Assembly (NCBI GenBank): GCA_012295275.1
Contig: CM022666.1
Span: 6,438,839 to 6,500,838, forward strand
Direction: 5' to 3'
Length of the DNA: 62,000 nucleotides
From: Chrysomallon squamiferum
Lineage: Eukaryota; Mollusca; Gastropoda; Neomphalida; Peltospiridae
The position numbers were made by a program, and so were the translations under genes. Positions 26,637 through 40,544 of the stretch are shown piece after piece (within the stretch, counting starts at the first letter, position 1; every line of letters begins with the position of its first letter). Under the pieces are notes generated by a model, which had not been told where the DNA came from, did not search any database, and saw only the letters and a list, made by a program, of their open reading frames with translations.

Positions 26637-29600
26637 AACTAGATTTAATGAAATGTTATGTCACACATACACACGTATATATGTATGTGTGTGCATGTAT
26701 GTGTATTGCATTATATTATATTATATTGTAGCATCCTTAATTCCCTGGTCATAGTTCTGTTCTTGTCGGGAATGGTTGCCATGATCATGTTGAGGACACT
26801 GCATAAAGACATAGCTCGCTACAACCAGATGGAAAGTGCTGTAAGTAGAAGAGATATTGAACTTAAACAATTTAGAAGCGGTGGTACATCCTTGATTTTA
26901 GGATGTCATGAAACAATGACTACCAGTCAAAAATTTGGCATATAAACACAAAGTGAACTGACCAAGATTCAGATGTAAAAAATATATCAATACACATAAC
27001 TAAACAAAATTAAATAAAAAAGCGATATACATCTGTAGAAAAAATATGCTAGTCTATATATAAACAGTTGATTTCATTGATTTAGTTACTAGACATACAG
27101 AATGTATTTTATAAGTAAAGTTATGAGATGTTAATACTAAATCCTTATTTAAGACATGTACTAAATCAAATTAAATGAAAAAGCAATATTTCTGCAGTAG
27201 CATAAAAAAAATATGCTATATTCTATATAAACAGTTAATTTCATTTTTGTTTCTAGAGTTATAAAGGATGATAGTTAGGTTATATATTTCGTAGCTAAAG
27301 TTACAAAAGGTTAATCTATACTTGGTAGTTATTTTTATTTACTTCATGCAGTGATAGATGTGAAATGTCACAGGTTTGTAATATTTTTTAAGATAATTTT
27401 TACTTTCTGGAATGAAAAATATTTGTATGTGTGTTTTGAAAACTTATTTAGTAAGAAAGCAAATATTACTTTGCTATCTCTCTTTTTTTTCTTCTTTTTT
27501 TTTAACATGAAAACAAGCAAATTTATATAACTGTTTTTATATCTTTATACTGACTGTTTGTGTCACAGGAAGATGCCCAGGAGGAGTTTGGTTGGAAGTT
27601 GGTTCACGGTGATGTGTTTCGTCCTCCAAGGAAGGGAATGCTTCTCTCAGTCCTGACTGGAAACGGAACACAGATTTTCTGCATGACACTGATAACCTTA
27701 GGTATTTGTTTTTATACAGATTTGTATGCACGAATCAACTGCTAGTTAAGTCACATTAAAGTATGACAATTATTTTTGTTATATCTGAAGATATTTAATT
27801 TTTAATTTTTCTTCTTTATAAGGTTGGGTGTGGGTTTTTTTTGGCTGTTTATGTGAATTCATTACCTTATGAACTGCTGAAGTCGTATAAAATAATAAAT
27901 ATTTGCACATGGTTCCAGTTTCTTGTCAATAATTTGTATACGGAAATTAGTTTGTCTTCAAAGCTTTATATTTAGATTGTTTTATAGAGAAATTATTAAA
28001 AAAAAAAAACACCCCAAAATAATCTAAAAGCAAACTGAAATTGCAGAATGACAAGACCAGTGAATATAATTATAAAATATATTTTCTGTTTTGTTAATAC
28101 AACTAATTTCTTTTGATTAAAATAACATAAAATACATTATTTAAATATATTTTTTATATATTTTCAGTATTTGCCGGTCTTGGCTTTTTATCACCAGCAA
28201 ACAGAGGAGCTCTAATGAGCTGTTCTTTGGTAAGTTTTTTAATTTTATTTCATTTAAAATTATTTATCTTATGTTATTATTTTTTGAGAGCTGTTTCTTA
28301 AACTGTGGGATAGACAGTAATTCATATGAACACATAGATGTATGTGGACATGTGTATGTCCAATATTTTTAAAGGTACATCATTCTGCCTTGAAAAATAA
28401 AATATTTTGTTTATTATAATGATGTTCAAACAATTGATACGTTATAAGAATATACGTTTCCATTTTAATATCTGTTACAAGTATTCTTTTTAAATTTTTC
28501 TAAATCTTTCTTTATTTTTTTAAGGTGTTGTATGTGTGCTTAGGAACACCTGCTGGGTATGTGTCTGCAAGAATTTATAAAAGTAAGTCAAAATTTCTAA
28601 ATTGTGAAAATAATTGTATTGGTGTGGATTCTTTTTGTAGAAAGTAAGTTACAATTTTCAAATTACGAAAACAGTGTTGTTCTTTTTCTTTTTTTTTAAC
28701 AAACTCGGTTATTATTTGTAAACTATGAAAACAGTTATGTTGTGTTTATTTTTCACAAAACCAATATATAAGATATAATATCATACTTAAATTTTATACA
28801 TCTGAATAAACTGAACACATTTGGCAGACTTTAAAATGACTGAAAATAAATAATTATCAAATTTAAACAAGCTTTGTTGCTTGGTGTTAGGATACATTTG
28901 GATTTCTAATATTAATTAGCTTCCATTGATGAATCTCATGAAATAAGTGGATATGTAGCTTTCTTTGACATGATACAAAATAATATTTAAACACGGAAGT
29001 TCAGTTGACAGAAGGATTCTTTCTTATGTCTTCTTTTCACTGTAAGATCCTTATATCAAACAGGATTTGTGTGATTGCCAAAGGATTGGAATGTAGATTG
29101 AAAGCATGAAATGTTCCTAAGATAACAAATAAAATACTTTGATGACATAATCTATTATTTTAATCATGATTTTATGTTTTCCCAGTGTTTGGAGGAGAGA
29201 AATGGAAATCAAATGTTCTTATGACAGCTTTCCTCTGTCCTGGGTAAGTTACAAGTTTTTTTTTATATACTTACTTTTGCTGTTGAAAGTTATAACAACA
29301 CTTTAGAGATTAATATATTGGCAGAAAAAACAGTTTGTTCCATTATTTTAATTTCTGAATTCTGTTGGGTTTTTTTCAGCATTATCTTTGCTGTGTTCTT
29401 TCTGCTGAATCTTGTTCTGTGGATAAAGGGAAGCAGTGCAGCAATTCCTTTCTCTACTTTGGTGGCCTTGTTAGCTCTGTGGTTTGGAATTTCAGTGCCA
29501 TTGACCTTTGTTGGGGCATATTTTGGATTTAAGAAAAGAGTAAGTTTAACTATATATCAACATATAATTTGGTTTCGAAAATGCATATGCAAATATTTTA

Positions 29601-31996
29601 ATTTATATATTTCTTTATTCTTAAATATAACTTCGATTCTTTCAAGTTATTTTTTTGCTTTCTTATATTTTTTTCTTATTTTTTCTTATTAAAGTTAATA
29701 ATGTAACTAAAATTTGAAAATATTTTTAAAAATAAATAAATAAATTCTAAGAGAAAAGTGCAAACTATAGGCACGTGATAAAAAACAACAAACATAGCAA
29801 TATCTAAATAACAATATGGTCTAACTGTAATACATAAATTTTGATGTGCAAGTTTTTTTGTGTTTTTTTTCCAGCCCATTGAGCATCCAGTTCGTACCAA
29901 CCAGATTCCTAGACAGATACCTGAACAGACATTTTACACCAAACCTCTGCCAGGGATCATCATGGGTGGCATCTTGCCATTTGGCTGTATATTTATCCAA
30001 CTGTTTTTCATTCTAAACAGCATCTGGTATGTTGTTGGAATTTTTAGCTCTTCTGTTTTTTTCACCGAGTGCACATACATACACACACACACACACAAAA
30101 AAAGTTCAGTTTTCTTTTCATTGTTAATCCTAATACAGTTTCCAAAACTTTTTATAAAGATTATTTATCAGGTTGATTTCTGACTTACAACTCAAAACAT
30201 ACTGGATCTAAGTATTTATATTTATATATGAAGTGAAAAAAATACATATTTACAGTTATAACTTGGATAACATAAATGTTGATTTCTTGAGATTCTTACT
30301 CTTAAATCTTGCATGAAAAGAAAGTTGGCATTTGTCTGTACATGTTTGTGTGTGCATATTTATGTGATGTGATATTTGTGTGTCTTTATTTATTTTGTTT
30401 TTTATTTATTTACTAAATACACAAAAGTTTAATTTCTTGCAACGCATTACTCGTCTATCAGAATTGCAGTAGTTGTGAGAAATTCAAATCCTTGAACAAC
30501 CTGAAACCAAACTATTTCACTGACCCCTTCCAGCTGAACTTAACAAAATTTGACTGTTAATATAAATATTTTAAAATACAACTCTGTGTTTGTTGCATGC
30601 AGCTTTATTTGGAGGATTAAAGTAATTTACAGAACATCTGAATGTTAAACAATCACAGTGAACAGTGTCAGTCAATAAACTGTATGTTTGTGTATTTTCA
30701 ATGCAGGTCTCATCAGATGTACTACATGTTCGGATTCCTTATCCTGGTTTTTGTCATCCTTGTTGTCACCTGTTCAGAAGCAACAATCCTTCTTTGCTAT
30801 TTCCACCTGTGTGCTGAGGTACAGCAAGCTGTATTTTTAAAATATATTTTAAAAAATATTATATTTAGAATTTTTGTAACATTGTTTGTATTTTCAGTTG
30901 CAAATTTAAATAATTCCAGATGCTTTGTTGATCGTTATTCTGTACCACTATCAGTATCGGTGATTAAGAATAATGTGTTTTATGTTTAGAAGATAGATTT
31001 AACAGTCAGCAGATTTATTTATTTTGTTTGTTTTTTTTCTTATTATTTTTTTCTTATATATTATTTTTTAATTTTTATATTTTTTTATTTATTTATTTTT
31101 TTTTTTTTTGAATACATGAATTTTATTATTTTATTTATTTGTATACTATTAATGACAAGACTTTGTATTTACTGATTTTTAAAAGTGGTGCTAAATATGA
31201 AAGACAGCAGTATAAGTGTTAAAATAACCAGTTTTAATATTTCTGTCTCTCTCCACAGGACTATCAATGGTGGTGGCGTTCTTTCTTAACAAGTGGATTC
31301 ACTGCCGTGTACTTCTTCTTGTATTGTATTCACTACTTTGTAACCAAGCTGGAAATGACTGGAGCTGTTAGCATATTTCTCTACTTTGGTTACACATCTA
31401 TTATCGTGTTTGTGTTCTTCTTGTTAACAGGTATGTAGACCGTCATTTCTTAATTTATTTTTTATTCATTGTTAAATTGTGTCAATGAGTGTAATGCATG
31501 GTACGTGAATTAATAAATAACCGTCTATTAGAAGGATATTTGAGAAATCTCTTCTTTTTTAAATAATAATAAAAAAAGTATATATATATATAAATTAATA
31601 TGTAGTAATGATAATCTTTAATATAATTTATATCATTGTTAAAAATTTTAAATATTACATTTCTGGCTCTGTCTTCATAAATTTAGTTTTTAAAAGGGAC
31701 ATGTCACTACCTGGATTTTTAATTCAGTTCTCAGATATGTTTCATTTTATGATAAATAATGCCAACCAGATTAAAATGGTAACCTTTTTCTTTTTTTTCC
31801 CCCAAAACTTTGTTACTTATTTTATTTTCTGTTTTACTTGATTTTTTATTTTACATATTTACCTGTGTTCAAGAAGTTGACTGATTAAAAATTTTAAATT
31901 ATTAAAAACAATTATTTTCTTCTTTCAGGCACAATTGGTTTTTTCTCATGTTTCTGGTTTGTTTCAAAGATCTACAGCGTTGTAAAAGTCGATTAA
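19107..31996 (+). CDS. TM9SF2: Transmembrane 9 superfamily member 2 (TM9SF2), 18 coding exons, one-base frameshift in exon 5
   Basis: Exons: 19107-19235, 23095-23162, 23600-23699, 24108-24235, 24620-24748, 25064-25209, 25557-25686, 26230-26309, 26732-26840, 27569-27701, 28168-28229, 28525-28582, 29186-29243, 29380-29539, 29875-30026, 30707-30818, 31259-31430, 31929-31996. Total 1,994 nt; with one base added in exon 5, 664 aa (human TM9SF2 is 663). A signal peptide (about residues 1-21) precedes FYLPGIAP and a luminal domain to about residue 300. TM1 ([17 protein letters not shown]) begins the nonaspanin membrane region. [31 protein letters not shown] and the C-terminal KVD (COPI-type KxD Golgi-retention signal) are hallmarks. 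TM9SF2 acts in Golgi/endosomes, including heparan-sulfate synthesis. In exon 5 the frame breaks at 24,693 (see findings); every other junction is in phase. Intron 1 is 3.9 kb. Confidence 0.94.
20734..21112. other. CpG-rich island in TM9SF2 intron 1 with inverted ends
   Basis: This segment has many CpG dinucleotides while flanking intron DNA has almost none. Its ends carry short inverted matches, TCCGCCATG at the left (20,734) and ATGGCGGAC at the right (to 21,112-21,113). It holds two sequences fitting the Rel/NF-kB consensus: GGGAATTTCCC (20,977-20,987) and GGGAAATCCC (21,073-21,082). Open frames of 80-100 codons across it match nothing I recognise. It may be a young non-autonomous DNA transposon or an intronic CpG-rich regulatory element. 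Confidence 0.45.
26601..26636. repeat. (ATT)n microsatellite in TM9SF2 intron 8
   Basis: About 12 ATT repeats. Confidence 0.9.
27000..27320 (+). repeat. Diverged tandem duplication (~161 bp x 2) in TM9SF2 intron 9
   Basis: Copy 1 (from about 27,000) and copy 2 (from about 27,161) share CTAAA-CAAA-TTAAAT, AATATGCTA-TCTATATA and AAACAGTT-ATTTCATT in the same order and spacing, with many substitutions and small indels. It is non-coding. Confidence 0.65.
28570..28752 (+). repeat. Tandem repeat spanning the TM9SF2 exon 12 donor
   Basis: The sequence around the exon 12 5' splice site (AAAGTAAGTC, then CTAAATTGTGAAAA) recurs about 61 bases later (AAAGTAAGTT, then CAAATTACGAAAACAG) and a third time, more degraded, near 28,705-28,750. 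The second copy keeps a perfect GTAAGT donor inside the intron. Confidence 0.6.
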
Positions 31997-34900
31997 CTGA
32001 AGCTCGTGTGATAAATAAACCTTTATATTCCATCATCGTTGTAACATGTCGAAGACAGCAAAAACAAACAAATACTGTGAGGATTTCTGTACAAAGTTGG
32101 GTGTTTGTTTATAAGTGTTGGGAGTTACATTTGAAAGAGTAAATGTTCACTTATATTTTAATTTTTTTATTTATTTATTAATTTTTTTTTTAAACTATCA
32201 GGTATCTTGAAATACTGACACTATTTTTATTATCTATTATTATTTTAATTTTTTTTTTATTTTTTTTTTCATACATCTGTTTTCCACATCACTGGCTTGT
32301 ATATTAATTTTTTCTTGTAATTTTTTATAGCTGAGGAGTTTTTAATTTAAATTACTACATTGACAAACAGATGTAGCAGACTGTTGTGTCAGTTGAGAAT
32401 TTATTTTGAATGAATCTGATCCAGACAGGAATAAAAGCATACATGACTCAAGAAAATATACATGACCTTTTGGTTGTTATTAAACAAACCATTATCATTT
32501 GAAACCATTATGCAGTGTAAATAGAATTGATATTCTTTTATAAATAAGGGGAAAAGGCCCATCATATCTCAGTATATAATAATAATAATATATTAAGTTT
32601 GCTTAAGATTTTTGTCTTGTGAAAAGATGTAGTTATTTGTTCAGTACTATTTATAGCAGGTATATAAATCGGTTCAAATAACCTATTTATATGTTATTGT
32701 TCTTCCCTAGTAACAAAATTTGTTAATTACCCAATTTGTTTATAATGTGAAATACTAGGAATTAGGTACAATCATTATAAAATTAGTCTGAAGAAATTTC
32801 ATCAAGAAAATAATAAAAAATTTGACATTTATGGTCTTTTTAAAATAAAAAACATGAAATGTAAAATTCAGAGACAATTCAAGTGTAAAATGTGGATTAG
32901 TATATAAATTATAAAAGTTACTTTTCTTTATTTTAAAAGATACATCTTCCTCAAAATGAATAAATAATATTGTACCTTTTTTAAATTCAAATTTTTGTTC
33001 AAATCTCTAACAATTTTAAGAGGAGCCAATAACGTCCTTTGATTCTTTTTATTTATCAGTAGTCTCATTTTTTAATTATTAATTTTAAAAATGGCATATA
33101 ATTTTAATGTATCACTTATAAATGCTACATGTTCAGCTTTTGATAAACACATAATGTAAATTAATTTGTATACAGTATTTCTATTTTTAAAAAACAACTA
33201 GGGTATGCTAATCATACAGTTTAATCATATTTTACATTTAATTCTGATTTTGCACCAACTGCCTGTCAACTCTGATCAGATATTTTCCTGATGCTTAGAA
33301 AAGGTTCCTGTCAACAACAATAAAAAAGGTACTGCATTGGTCTTATGCATTTTTCTGGTTTTTAAACTGACTTTTTTAAGAGTCTTAACAAATAGCATAC
33401 TAGTCATTGTAATAATAAAAAACCAACAACAAAACACCCAAAAAGAACACTGTTAGATAAGTAAATAACAGTATTAATTAATACACAATACATGGAATTC
33501 AGATATATATTGAACTTGTTAAAATTAATGCATAACGGTAGAGTGGGTTATTTGCAAATTTTTTTGTTTTTACTGACAATTGTTAACCACAAGAACTGCA
33601 GAACATTCTTTTACCAATGACAATGTGGGCCTATAAATCTAAACCTTGAAACTTTTTCCCACAAATGTTTGAACAGTAACTGATATGTACGACAGCCCTG
33701 TAATGATGTGACAAGGAGCTTTGGGTGTTATTTTAAAAGATGACTGGATAAACACAATGATCAGTCAGAAGATTGTACCAAAGAGGTATAAGTTTCAAAA
33801 ATGCTATGTTAAACACATTTACTGTACTCTTTTGTCACTAAGTAGTAAGTAGTCAAGTATGGTGCAGGATTTAATTGCCAAGTGAACAAAACATTTTTGA
33901 GGTGAAAATTGGTTACATAAGATAAATGATTGCTTGCCTTGAAATATAACTGCAGTGGTTCATTTTTGTGTTCAACTTTTAGGATTTGAAAATGGTTGAA
34001 TCAAGTGGGAATATTTTTGTTTTAATGTTTTTTTTTATTTTTTTATTTTTTTTATTGTTTGTTAACATTCATTGAAAAAAACAGGATGAATGTTTTGCTG
34101 TGGTTAAAATAATTTTTGTATTCTAGGTGAACAAAGTTTAGGTACTTACTGTCGTGTTTTGTTCTGAGTTATTCACTGAAAGACTTAATAATTGTCCCTT
34201 CATGTTTGTAAATCTTTGTAAGATGTACGAGTCAGGTTATTTGACTGTCAGAATGAAGAGTGTTTGGTATACTTTGTCCTTTTTTGATTATGAAAGACTA
34301 TTATACTTAAACCAATCATTCAGAATAAATCTGGAATTCTGCAAAACCTATTCTGACTATCATTTTATTTTGCCTGTGCATATGTTGGCTGTGTGTTGTT
34401 TGTGTACATATTCACATACAAAAATGTGTATTATTTCTGAATACAGAATAGGTTTTCACGGTACAACACTAGAATAGTAAATTAAAAATTTAGAATTTAA
34501 ATAATAGTAGATTGTTCATTTAATATCACAGATTATATATCCTTTACACTAGATAACTGGCTTGACTAGCAATTTTAAAATTAGTTTGTATCAATTAAAT
34601 TTGTTTTAGAATCTGTATTTATTTATTTATTTATTTTATTTTATTTTATTCTTTTAATACATAGCTTAATTAAGTTTGTAAACAAGAGCATAATAACAAA
34701 TATTGGAAAAAAAAATCAGGTGTTGCTAAATGAGAAGAGATTTGAAGTATGCTGTGACAAAACATTTGGATAATATTCTTAGTAACAGTATTTTAATTAT
34801 CTTCTGTATGATGAATGAGGTATTTGATTTTATGTACACACACACCTGACACAAATAATTTATGGTGTAATTGGTAAGAATTAAATTCTGTATAGCTGAA

Positions 34901-37671
34901 AAGGCTATGTATTGTGTTCAGAGTAACAAAAAAAGATTATTAATAATAATCTGATCGATAATATTGCTTTGATAAAATTAATAATTGCGAAGTTCAGTTG
35001 TAAATGGAAATCTTTTAGTATTAAGCTATAATAGGATATATTGAATGTAGTATATAATTATTTTAAGAAATCAATTTGCTTTCAAGATAAAGAAGTTGGT
35101 ATCAAAGTTGCATTTTTAGTTAAGCTTGAAATCCACTGATGTTGCATATAATATAGTTGTAAAATATCCCTTCATGAATATGCAATCTGTCTGTAAAATG
35201 TAAATGTTGAATATTTAAAAACCTAATCCACATTTTCTTCATTATCTAGTGGGGGAAAAACCAAAACAAAATATAAAAAATAAAAATAATATTATTGTGC
35301 AACATACCATAGATTTTTAAAAAAATGTTCAGAAATATGAAAATAGTTGGTTTTTTTGTTGTTTGTTTTTTGAATTTTTGAATTTATTTCATAAATAATA
35401 AAATTGAAACATGGTTTGAACATCAGTGATAGTTACATAAAAAAAACAAGTTATAAAGTGGGTTTTTTTAATTTTATTTATTATTTTATTACTATTATTT
35501 ATTATTATTTTTAAATACTTAGCTAGATGTACAGATTTATATTAAAAGTAAATAAATAAGATTATTTTAACTTTTATGCTTATATCAGATTAGACTTGTT
35601 TTAAAAATAGACATTTCTTACATCAATTAAGGATTATTTGAGTTGTATGAAGAAACATACAGTTTCATTATTTCTGTGTCCATGTTGAACATTGTTAATT
35701 TGATAATAAAATAACTAACCATTGTAAAGATTACCTATAATTTTTTTTTTTTTTAATTTTTTTCATGGCTGTATAAACTTTTCTACCGAAATGCTATGTC
35801 CACACATCAGAGATATAGTTTAAATGTCTATTAACTGTAATGTTCAGAATACTGCCATGAAATTTTGCATCTGTGAGCGAAAAGAATTACAAAAATTATT
35901 TTGTGCACAACAGTGAAATATTCTATGTAGATAATATGTAAATAAGAAATAATTTAAAGATTCATTGCCAATTATAACAAACAATGTACTTCATAATGTA
36001 AGTTTATGAAAATGAAGATTGAAAATAATTATTATTACAAAGTATTTTATATTGCTCCATCTTTATGAAGATAAAATTTGTTGGTGTAACTATTTGAAAA
36101 CTACACATTTATGAATGTATTGGTTATTAAACATAAAGCTTTTGTAGGTATTGAAACTAGATTATTAAAAGGAAGAAAAAAAATAAGTCACAAAAAATAC
36201 ATATTTTTTTAAGACGTCCAAATTTATTTTGATTTTAATTTTTTTAAGTTTTAAAATGTTTTATCTTGATATCTAATGAAATCTATTTAAAAACGAATGT
36301 TGCATTGAAAAGCAGTCATCTGGATTGCTCAGTACTATTTTATTTTTTGGCTATATATATATATATATATATATCATGTTTTCATTGTGGGATGTATATT
36401 ATAAGAATTTGTTTTGTTATAGCTTTTTTCTTTGCGTTATTTTGTATATATGAATTAATGTGTTACTTCCATGAGGGGACTGCACATTTTGGAAAAGAAA
36501 TAAAAAATATTTATCTCATTTTGGATCTTCAGTTATTTTATTAGAAGAAAAATAGTTTCTCATTAGAACAATCCAAAATAAAAATAAATTTTGTTATCCT
36601 TCAAATTCAAAATAAATCTACACAAGTATAAATTATCAAAATAAAATCTATGCAAGTATAAATTGTTAATTTTATTCCTTTATTTTACTTAACAGTTGAA
36701 AACTTGTTTTGAACCATCTACTACCTTATCATTGGTGATCAAACACATTTGATGCAGGCTTCCAATATCTGATGTTTTTAAGTTTAATGGTGCCAACAAA
36801 TGACAATGTTTATTCAGGATATTTGCTAATAATAAATAAACCATTTGTCAAATTAAATAAATATAGATGTTGCATCTTTTCACAGTTCATGAATACAACA
36901 GAAGTGTTTAATTGTAGTTGAAATAATCATTATTCTGCATCTATCTAATATCTGTGGAATACATTGTAAAATCAGTTCACAACTGAACACAAAATATTTA
37001 TTAAAGTTTATTTGAATCATTACTTCAACCACTCACGTAAATGAGATGTTTTGAGTACAGATCAGTCAACAAGATTTTTAACCAATGTCCAAACAAATAT
37101 TCCTTAGCAGAAAATATTCTTAACCTTTCATTTATTTCTCAAACAAATGCATGAAAATTTTACAATGAACTTTCTTAATAATCTGCATTAATTTAACATC
37201 TGTACAGGAAGTTTTGCTGAAATTGTCATAAATTATTTACAAGAGTAACATCAAGTGAAAAAAAAAATATATATATTACAAAATTCATTCTGGGTTGAAA
37301 TTGCCTTGCTGGCATTTCCAATTACAATTAATTGTTTTTTTCTTCATTTTTTCCCCAAAATAAATCATTAATAAATTCGGTGACTAATCTGAAATGAACA
37401 CAAGCTTGCTGCTAATAATATACTTTATACACAAACATACATCACGCAATTAAAAAAAATAATTGCATGTATATTGATATATTTATGAGTGAAAAAAAAA
37501 AAATCTATTTCTTAATATTTATTTTTTCGTTCTAAATTCATGTCTACATTTGTAAACACAGAGTCAGAAATTAAGAAGTTTAAGGAATCAAATCATGTCC
37601 TGAACCAAAAAAATGAAATTTATCAACAGCTGTTTTCAAGGCAAATATTTTTTTGCTTTTTGTTTGTGTTT
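31997..37671. other. Convergent spacer between TM9SF2 and SF3A1
   Basis: It holds the 3' UTRs of both genes and AT-rich intergenic DNA. AATAAA hexamers occur from 18 bases after the TM9SF2 stop (32,014) onward, so the TM9SF2 message end cannot be fixed. Open frames are at most 107 codons with no recognisable protein features. ATTT and TA simple repeats occur (for example 34,619-34,650 and 36,353-36,374). I see no other gene. Confidence 0.55.
37518..37523 (-). terminator. Candidate SF3A1 polyadenylation signal
   Basis: AATAAA on the minus strand, 149 bases past the SF3A1 stop codon, is the first canonical hexamer I noticed downstream. Usage is inferred. Confidence 0.45.
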
Positions 37672-40513
37672 TTACTTCTTTCTTCCACCTCTTTCCTTCA
37701 TAAGAAGCTGTACTGTGGAACCATTAACAAAATTGTAGAAGGCCAGGGAATTTGAATCTTTGATGAACAGACCCTAAAATAGATACAAAAATTAAATTAA
37801 TTTCAACAAACTGAATTTATAGATAAAAAAAACAAGAAATACAAATCTGAATAAAATTAACATCAATATTAATGAACAAAAAAAAACCCATACCTCTACA
37901 AGCATATATGTTTTTATTTTTAATTATAACCATCACAAATACAATTTTATATCATTTGCTAAAGCTTTATTATGAAACATGTTTATTAAAGCAGTGAAAA
38001 CAAAGAAAACCATAGGTTTGTTTGTATGCAGTATCTGCCTACCTCATACTGGAGTTTCTGTTTACCAGCAGGCATTCCAATGGCTTCATGCAGCTTAGCC
38101 TTAATAACAGATACCTAGAAAAAATAACATGAAGAAATATATAAATACAATATATTTATGAAAAGGTGAAGATAACTGTTTCTTTTCTTCTGATGACAAT
38201 TCTTAGACAATTTTGTAGCTTTTTTTTTTTTTTTTTTCTTTTTCTTTCCTTAAGGATAATTTAATGATATTTAAACAAAAAACAAAAAATAATAATAATA
38301 AAAAATAAAAAGACACTGCCCCTCTTAAAAAAAACCCAGAAAACAATCCACAATTTAACAAATTATTATCTTTTCTTCTTCCAAAATAACATTTATCAGG
38401 CATATTTTTGGTTATTAACTGACATTTGTTTGTTTTACATTGGAGATATGAACAATGTAATATCAGTTCTGTTGTTTTATGAAGAAGGTGCCAGTTCCCA
38501 TTCTGATACTTACAGTGTCTGTGAGTGGCAGAGTGAAGTCCAGTTTCTGTCCATTGAGTTTCCATTCTGGTTTGTCAGACACATGAGGTACCAGCACTTT
38601 GAATCGGACTGGCCCCTGAAATAAAACAATTTTATATTCTATTATTTAATGCATCCTGGACAAGATCTTTCATGACTTACTTTTGTCAAATATAAATATA
38701 ACAAGACTGAAAATAATTTTGCCAAATAGAATAATAAATACATTTTAAAATAATTTATTTGATTTGCAAACATCTTAAATTTAATAAGTTAAAAAAGAAA
38801 GCAAAAAAAAGCAAGTAAGTAAATAAATAAACAAACAAATAAAGAACTAATTAAATACATAAGTAAGAAATTAAATAAATACATACATACATACATACAT
38901 ACATACATACATACATACATACATACATACATACATACATACATACATACATACATAAATAAATACATACATAAGCAAATAAATGAGTAACTAATTAAAT
39001 AAATAAGAAAATAAATATATAAATAAATAAATAATTAACTGAACTGTGTTTCAAAAATACTGAAAATAAATCCCATAATGAAATCTTCATCACTTCACTA
39101 ATTTGATTAAACATAAAAACCTTGTTTCTCTTAAGGAACTGTTCTTCGGGGATAAGGTTATCCTCTGTCTTCGTCTTCTTAGTTGGGGGCTCTTCCTCGT
39201 GAGGTGGGGGTGGTGGCCTGGGCGGAGGAAGTGGGTGTCCCATGCGTGGTCCATATCCTGGTGGTCCTGGAGGAGCTGGAGGACCAGGTGGCAATGGAGG
39301 ACCTGGAGGTCCCATTCTCATTGGAGGCCTCATTTGTGGAGAACCAAGCCCTGGAAAATAATTGTAAATTAAACTTGTAAATCAATTACTACAAAAACTA
39401 TTTCATATCTACTTGTGAGAAAATTTTATAGGCTGAGGTTGAGCAAAATGTTTTTGTTTTTATTTTTAAAGTGTCTCCACGACTATACAAAAACACTCCC
39501 AAAAAACAGCAATGTCTGAAACAAAATCTTTATTTATACAAAATGGAAAAAAAAAAAAAAAAAAGGAACACAAAAAACCTTCACAATAGAATAAACAGAA
39601 AATAAACAAATAAATAATGATAATAATTATTAAAAGTTGTAAAATAAAGTAGCATGATGATGATGATGATGAAAAGAAGACTAAGAAGAAGAAGAATGAC
39701 ATTAACTGACAGCTAAACTTTATCTTACCCATCATCATTGGAGGTGGTCTTGGATGCATCACCATCAACCCTCCCTGGGGAGGCATTCCTCCTTGTGGTG
39801 GCATCGGCACAGGCGGCCGCATCTGTTGCTGATGATGTCCAGGTTGTGGAGGAGGTGGGGGTTTCTGGGGTTGTGGTCCTGCCTGGATTGACGATGCTGT
39901 TGTCTGTGGGGGCTGGGAAGGAAGGGGAGGTGCTGATTTTGGTAATGGAGGGGCACCTGACTTGGGCATGGTGGGCCCAATTTTTTCCTTTTCTTCATCT
40001 GGCCTGGAAAATGAAAAAACAAATAAAAATTAAAAAATTATAAATTTTTAGCTGGATGCTTCATTCTGTCATAAACAGTTGTTCATAATGGTTACTTTTA
40101 TCAAATCACACAACAAAGAAAGAAATATGATATGATATAATGAAGGGGATAATTTTATCAGATGAAAAACCATCTTTAAAGTATATCCATTCTAGATATT
40201 ATAAGGAATTTTTTTCATTTTTTTAAAATTTTAGGATTGATTTTATTAAATATTACCAAATGAAGAACTATCTTTGAAATATATCCATACTAGATTTTAT
40301 TTGATTTTTTAAATTATTATTTAAAAAAGAAATATATATATAAAATGAAATACAACTTACACTAAGCCTTTCACTTTGTGTATTGTGGCAATTTGTTCTT
40401 CAATGGAGATGTTCTCTCTGGCTCTCTGAGACACTTTCTCCATGGATGCTGTGTGCCCATCCCACACAATCTTAGACCGTTCCTTTTTATCTTCTTCACC
40501 AATCTGAAACACG

Positions 40514-40544
<31 letters not shown>

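Noticed and set aside
31948-32142. Separate 64-codon frame overlapping the TM9SF2 last exon
   Set aside because: It is a shifted-frame shadow; the TM9SF2 frame ends at KVD-stop at 31,996.
34154-34477. 107-codon frame in the TM9SF2-SF3A1 spacer
   Set aside because: No recognisable domain, no splice context and no composition shift; consistent with chance.
38877-38957. CRISPR-like regular repeat
   Set aside because: A perfect ATAC microsatellite without spacers, inside an intron of an animal gene.
39103-39385. Plus-strand Trp/Arg-rich frames opposite SF3A1 exon 16
   Set aside because: Antisense shadows of the proline/glycine-rich SF3A1 coding sequence.
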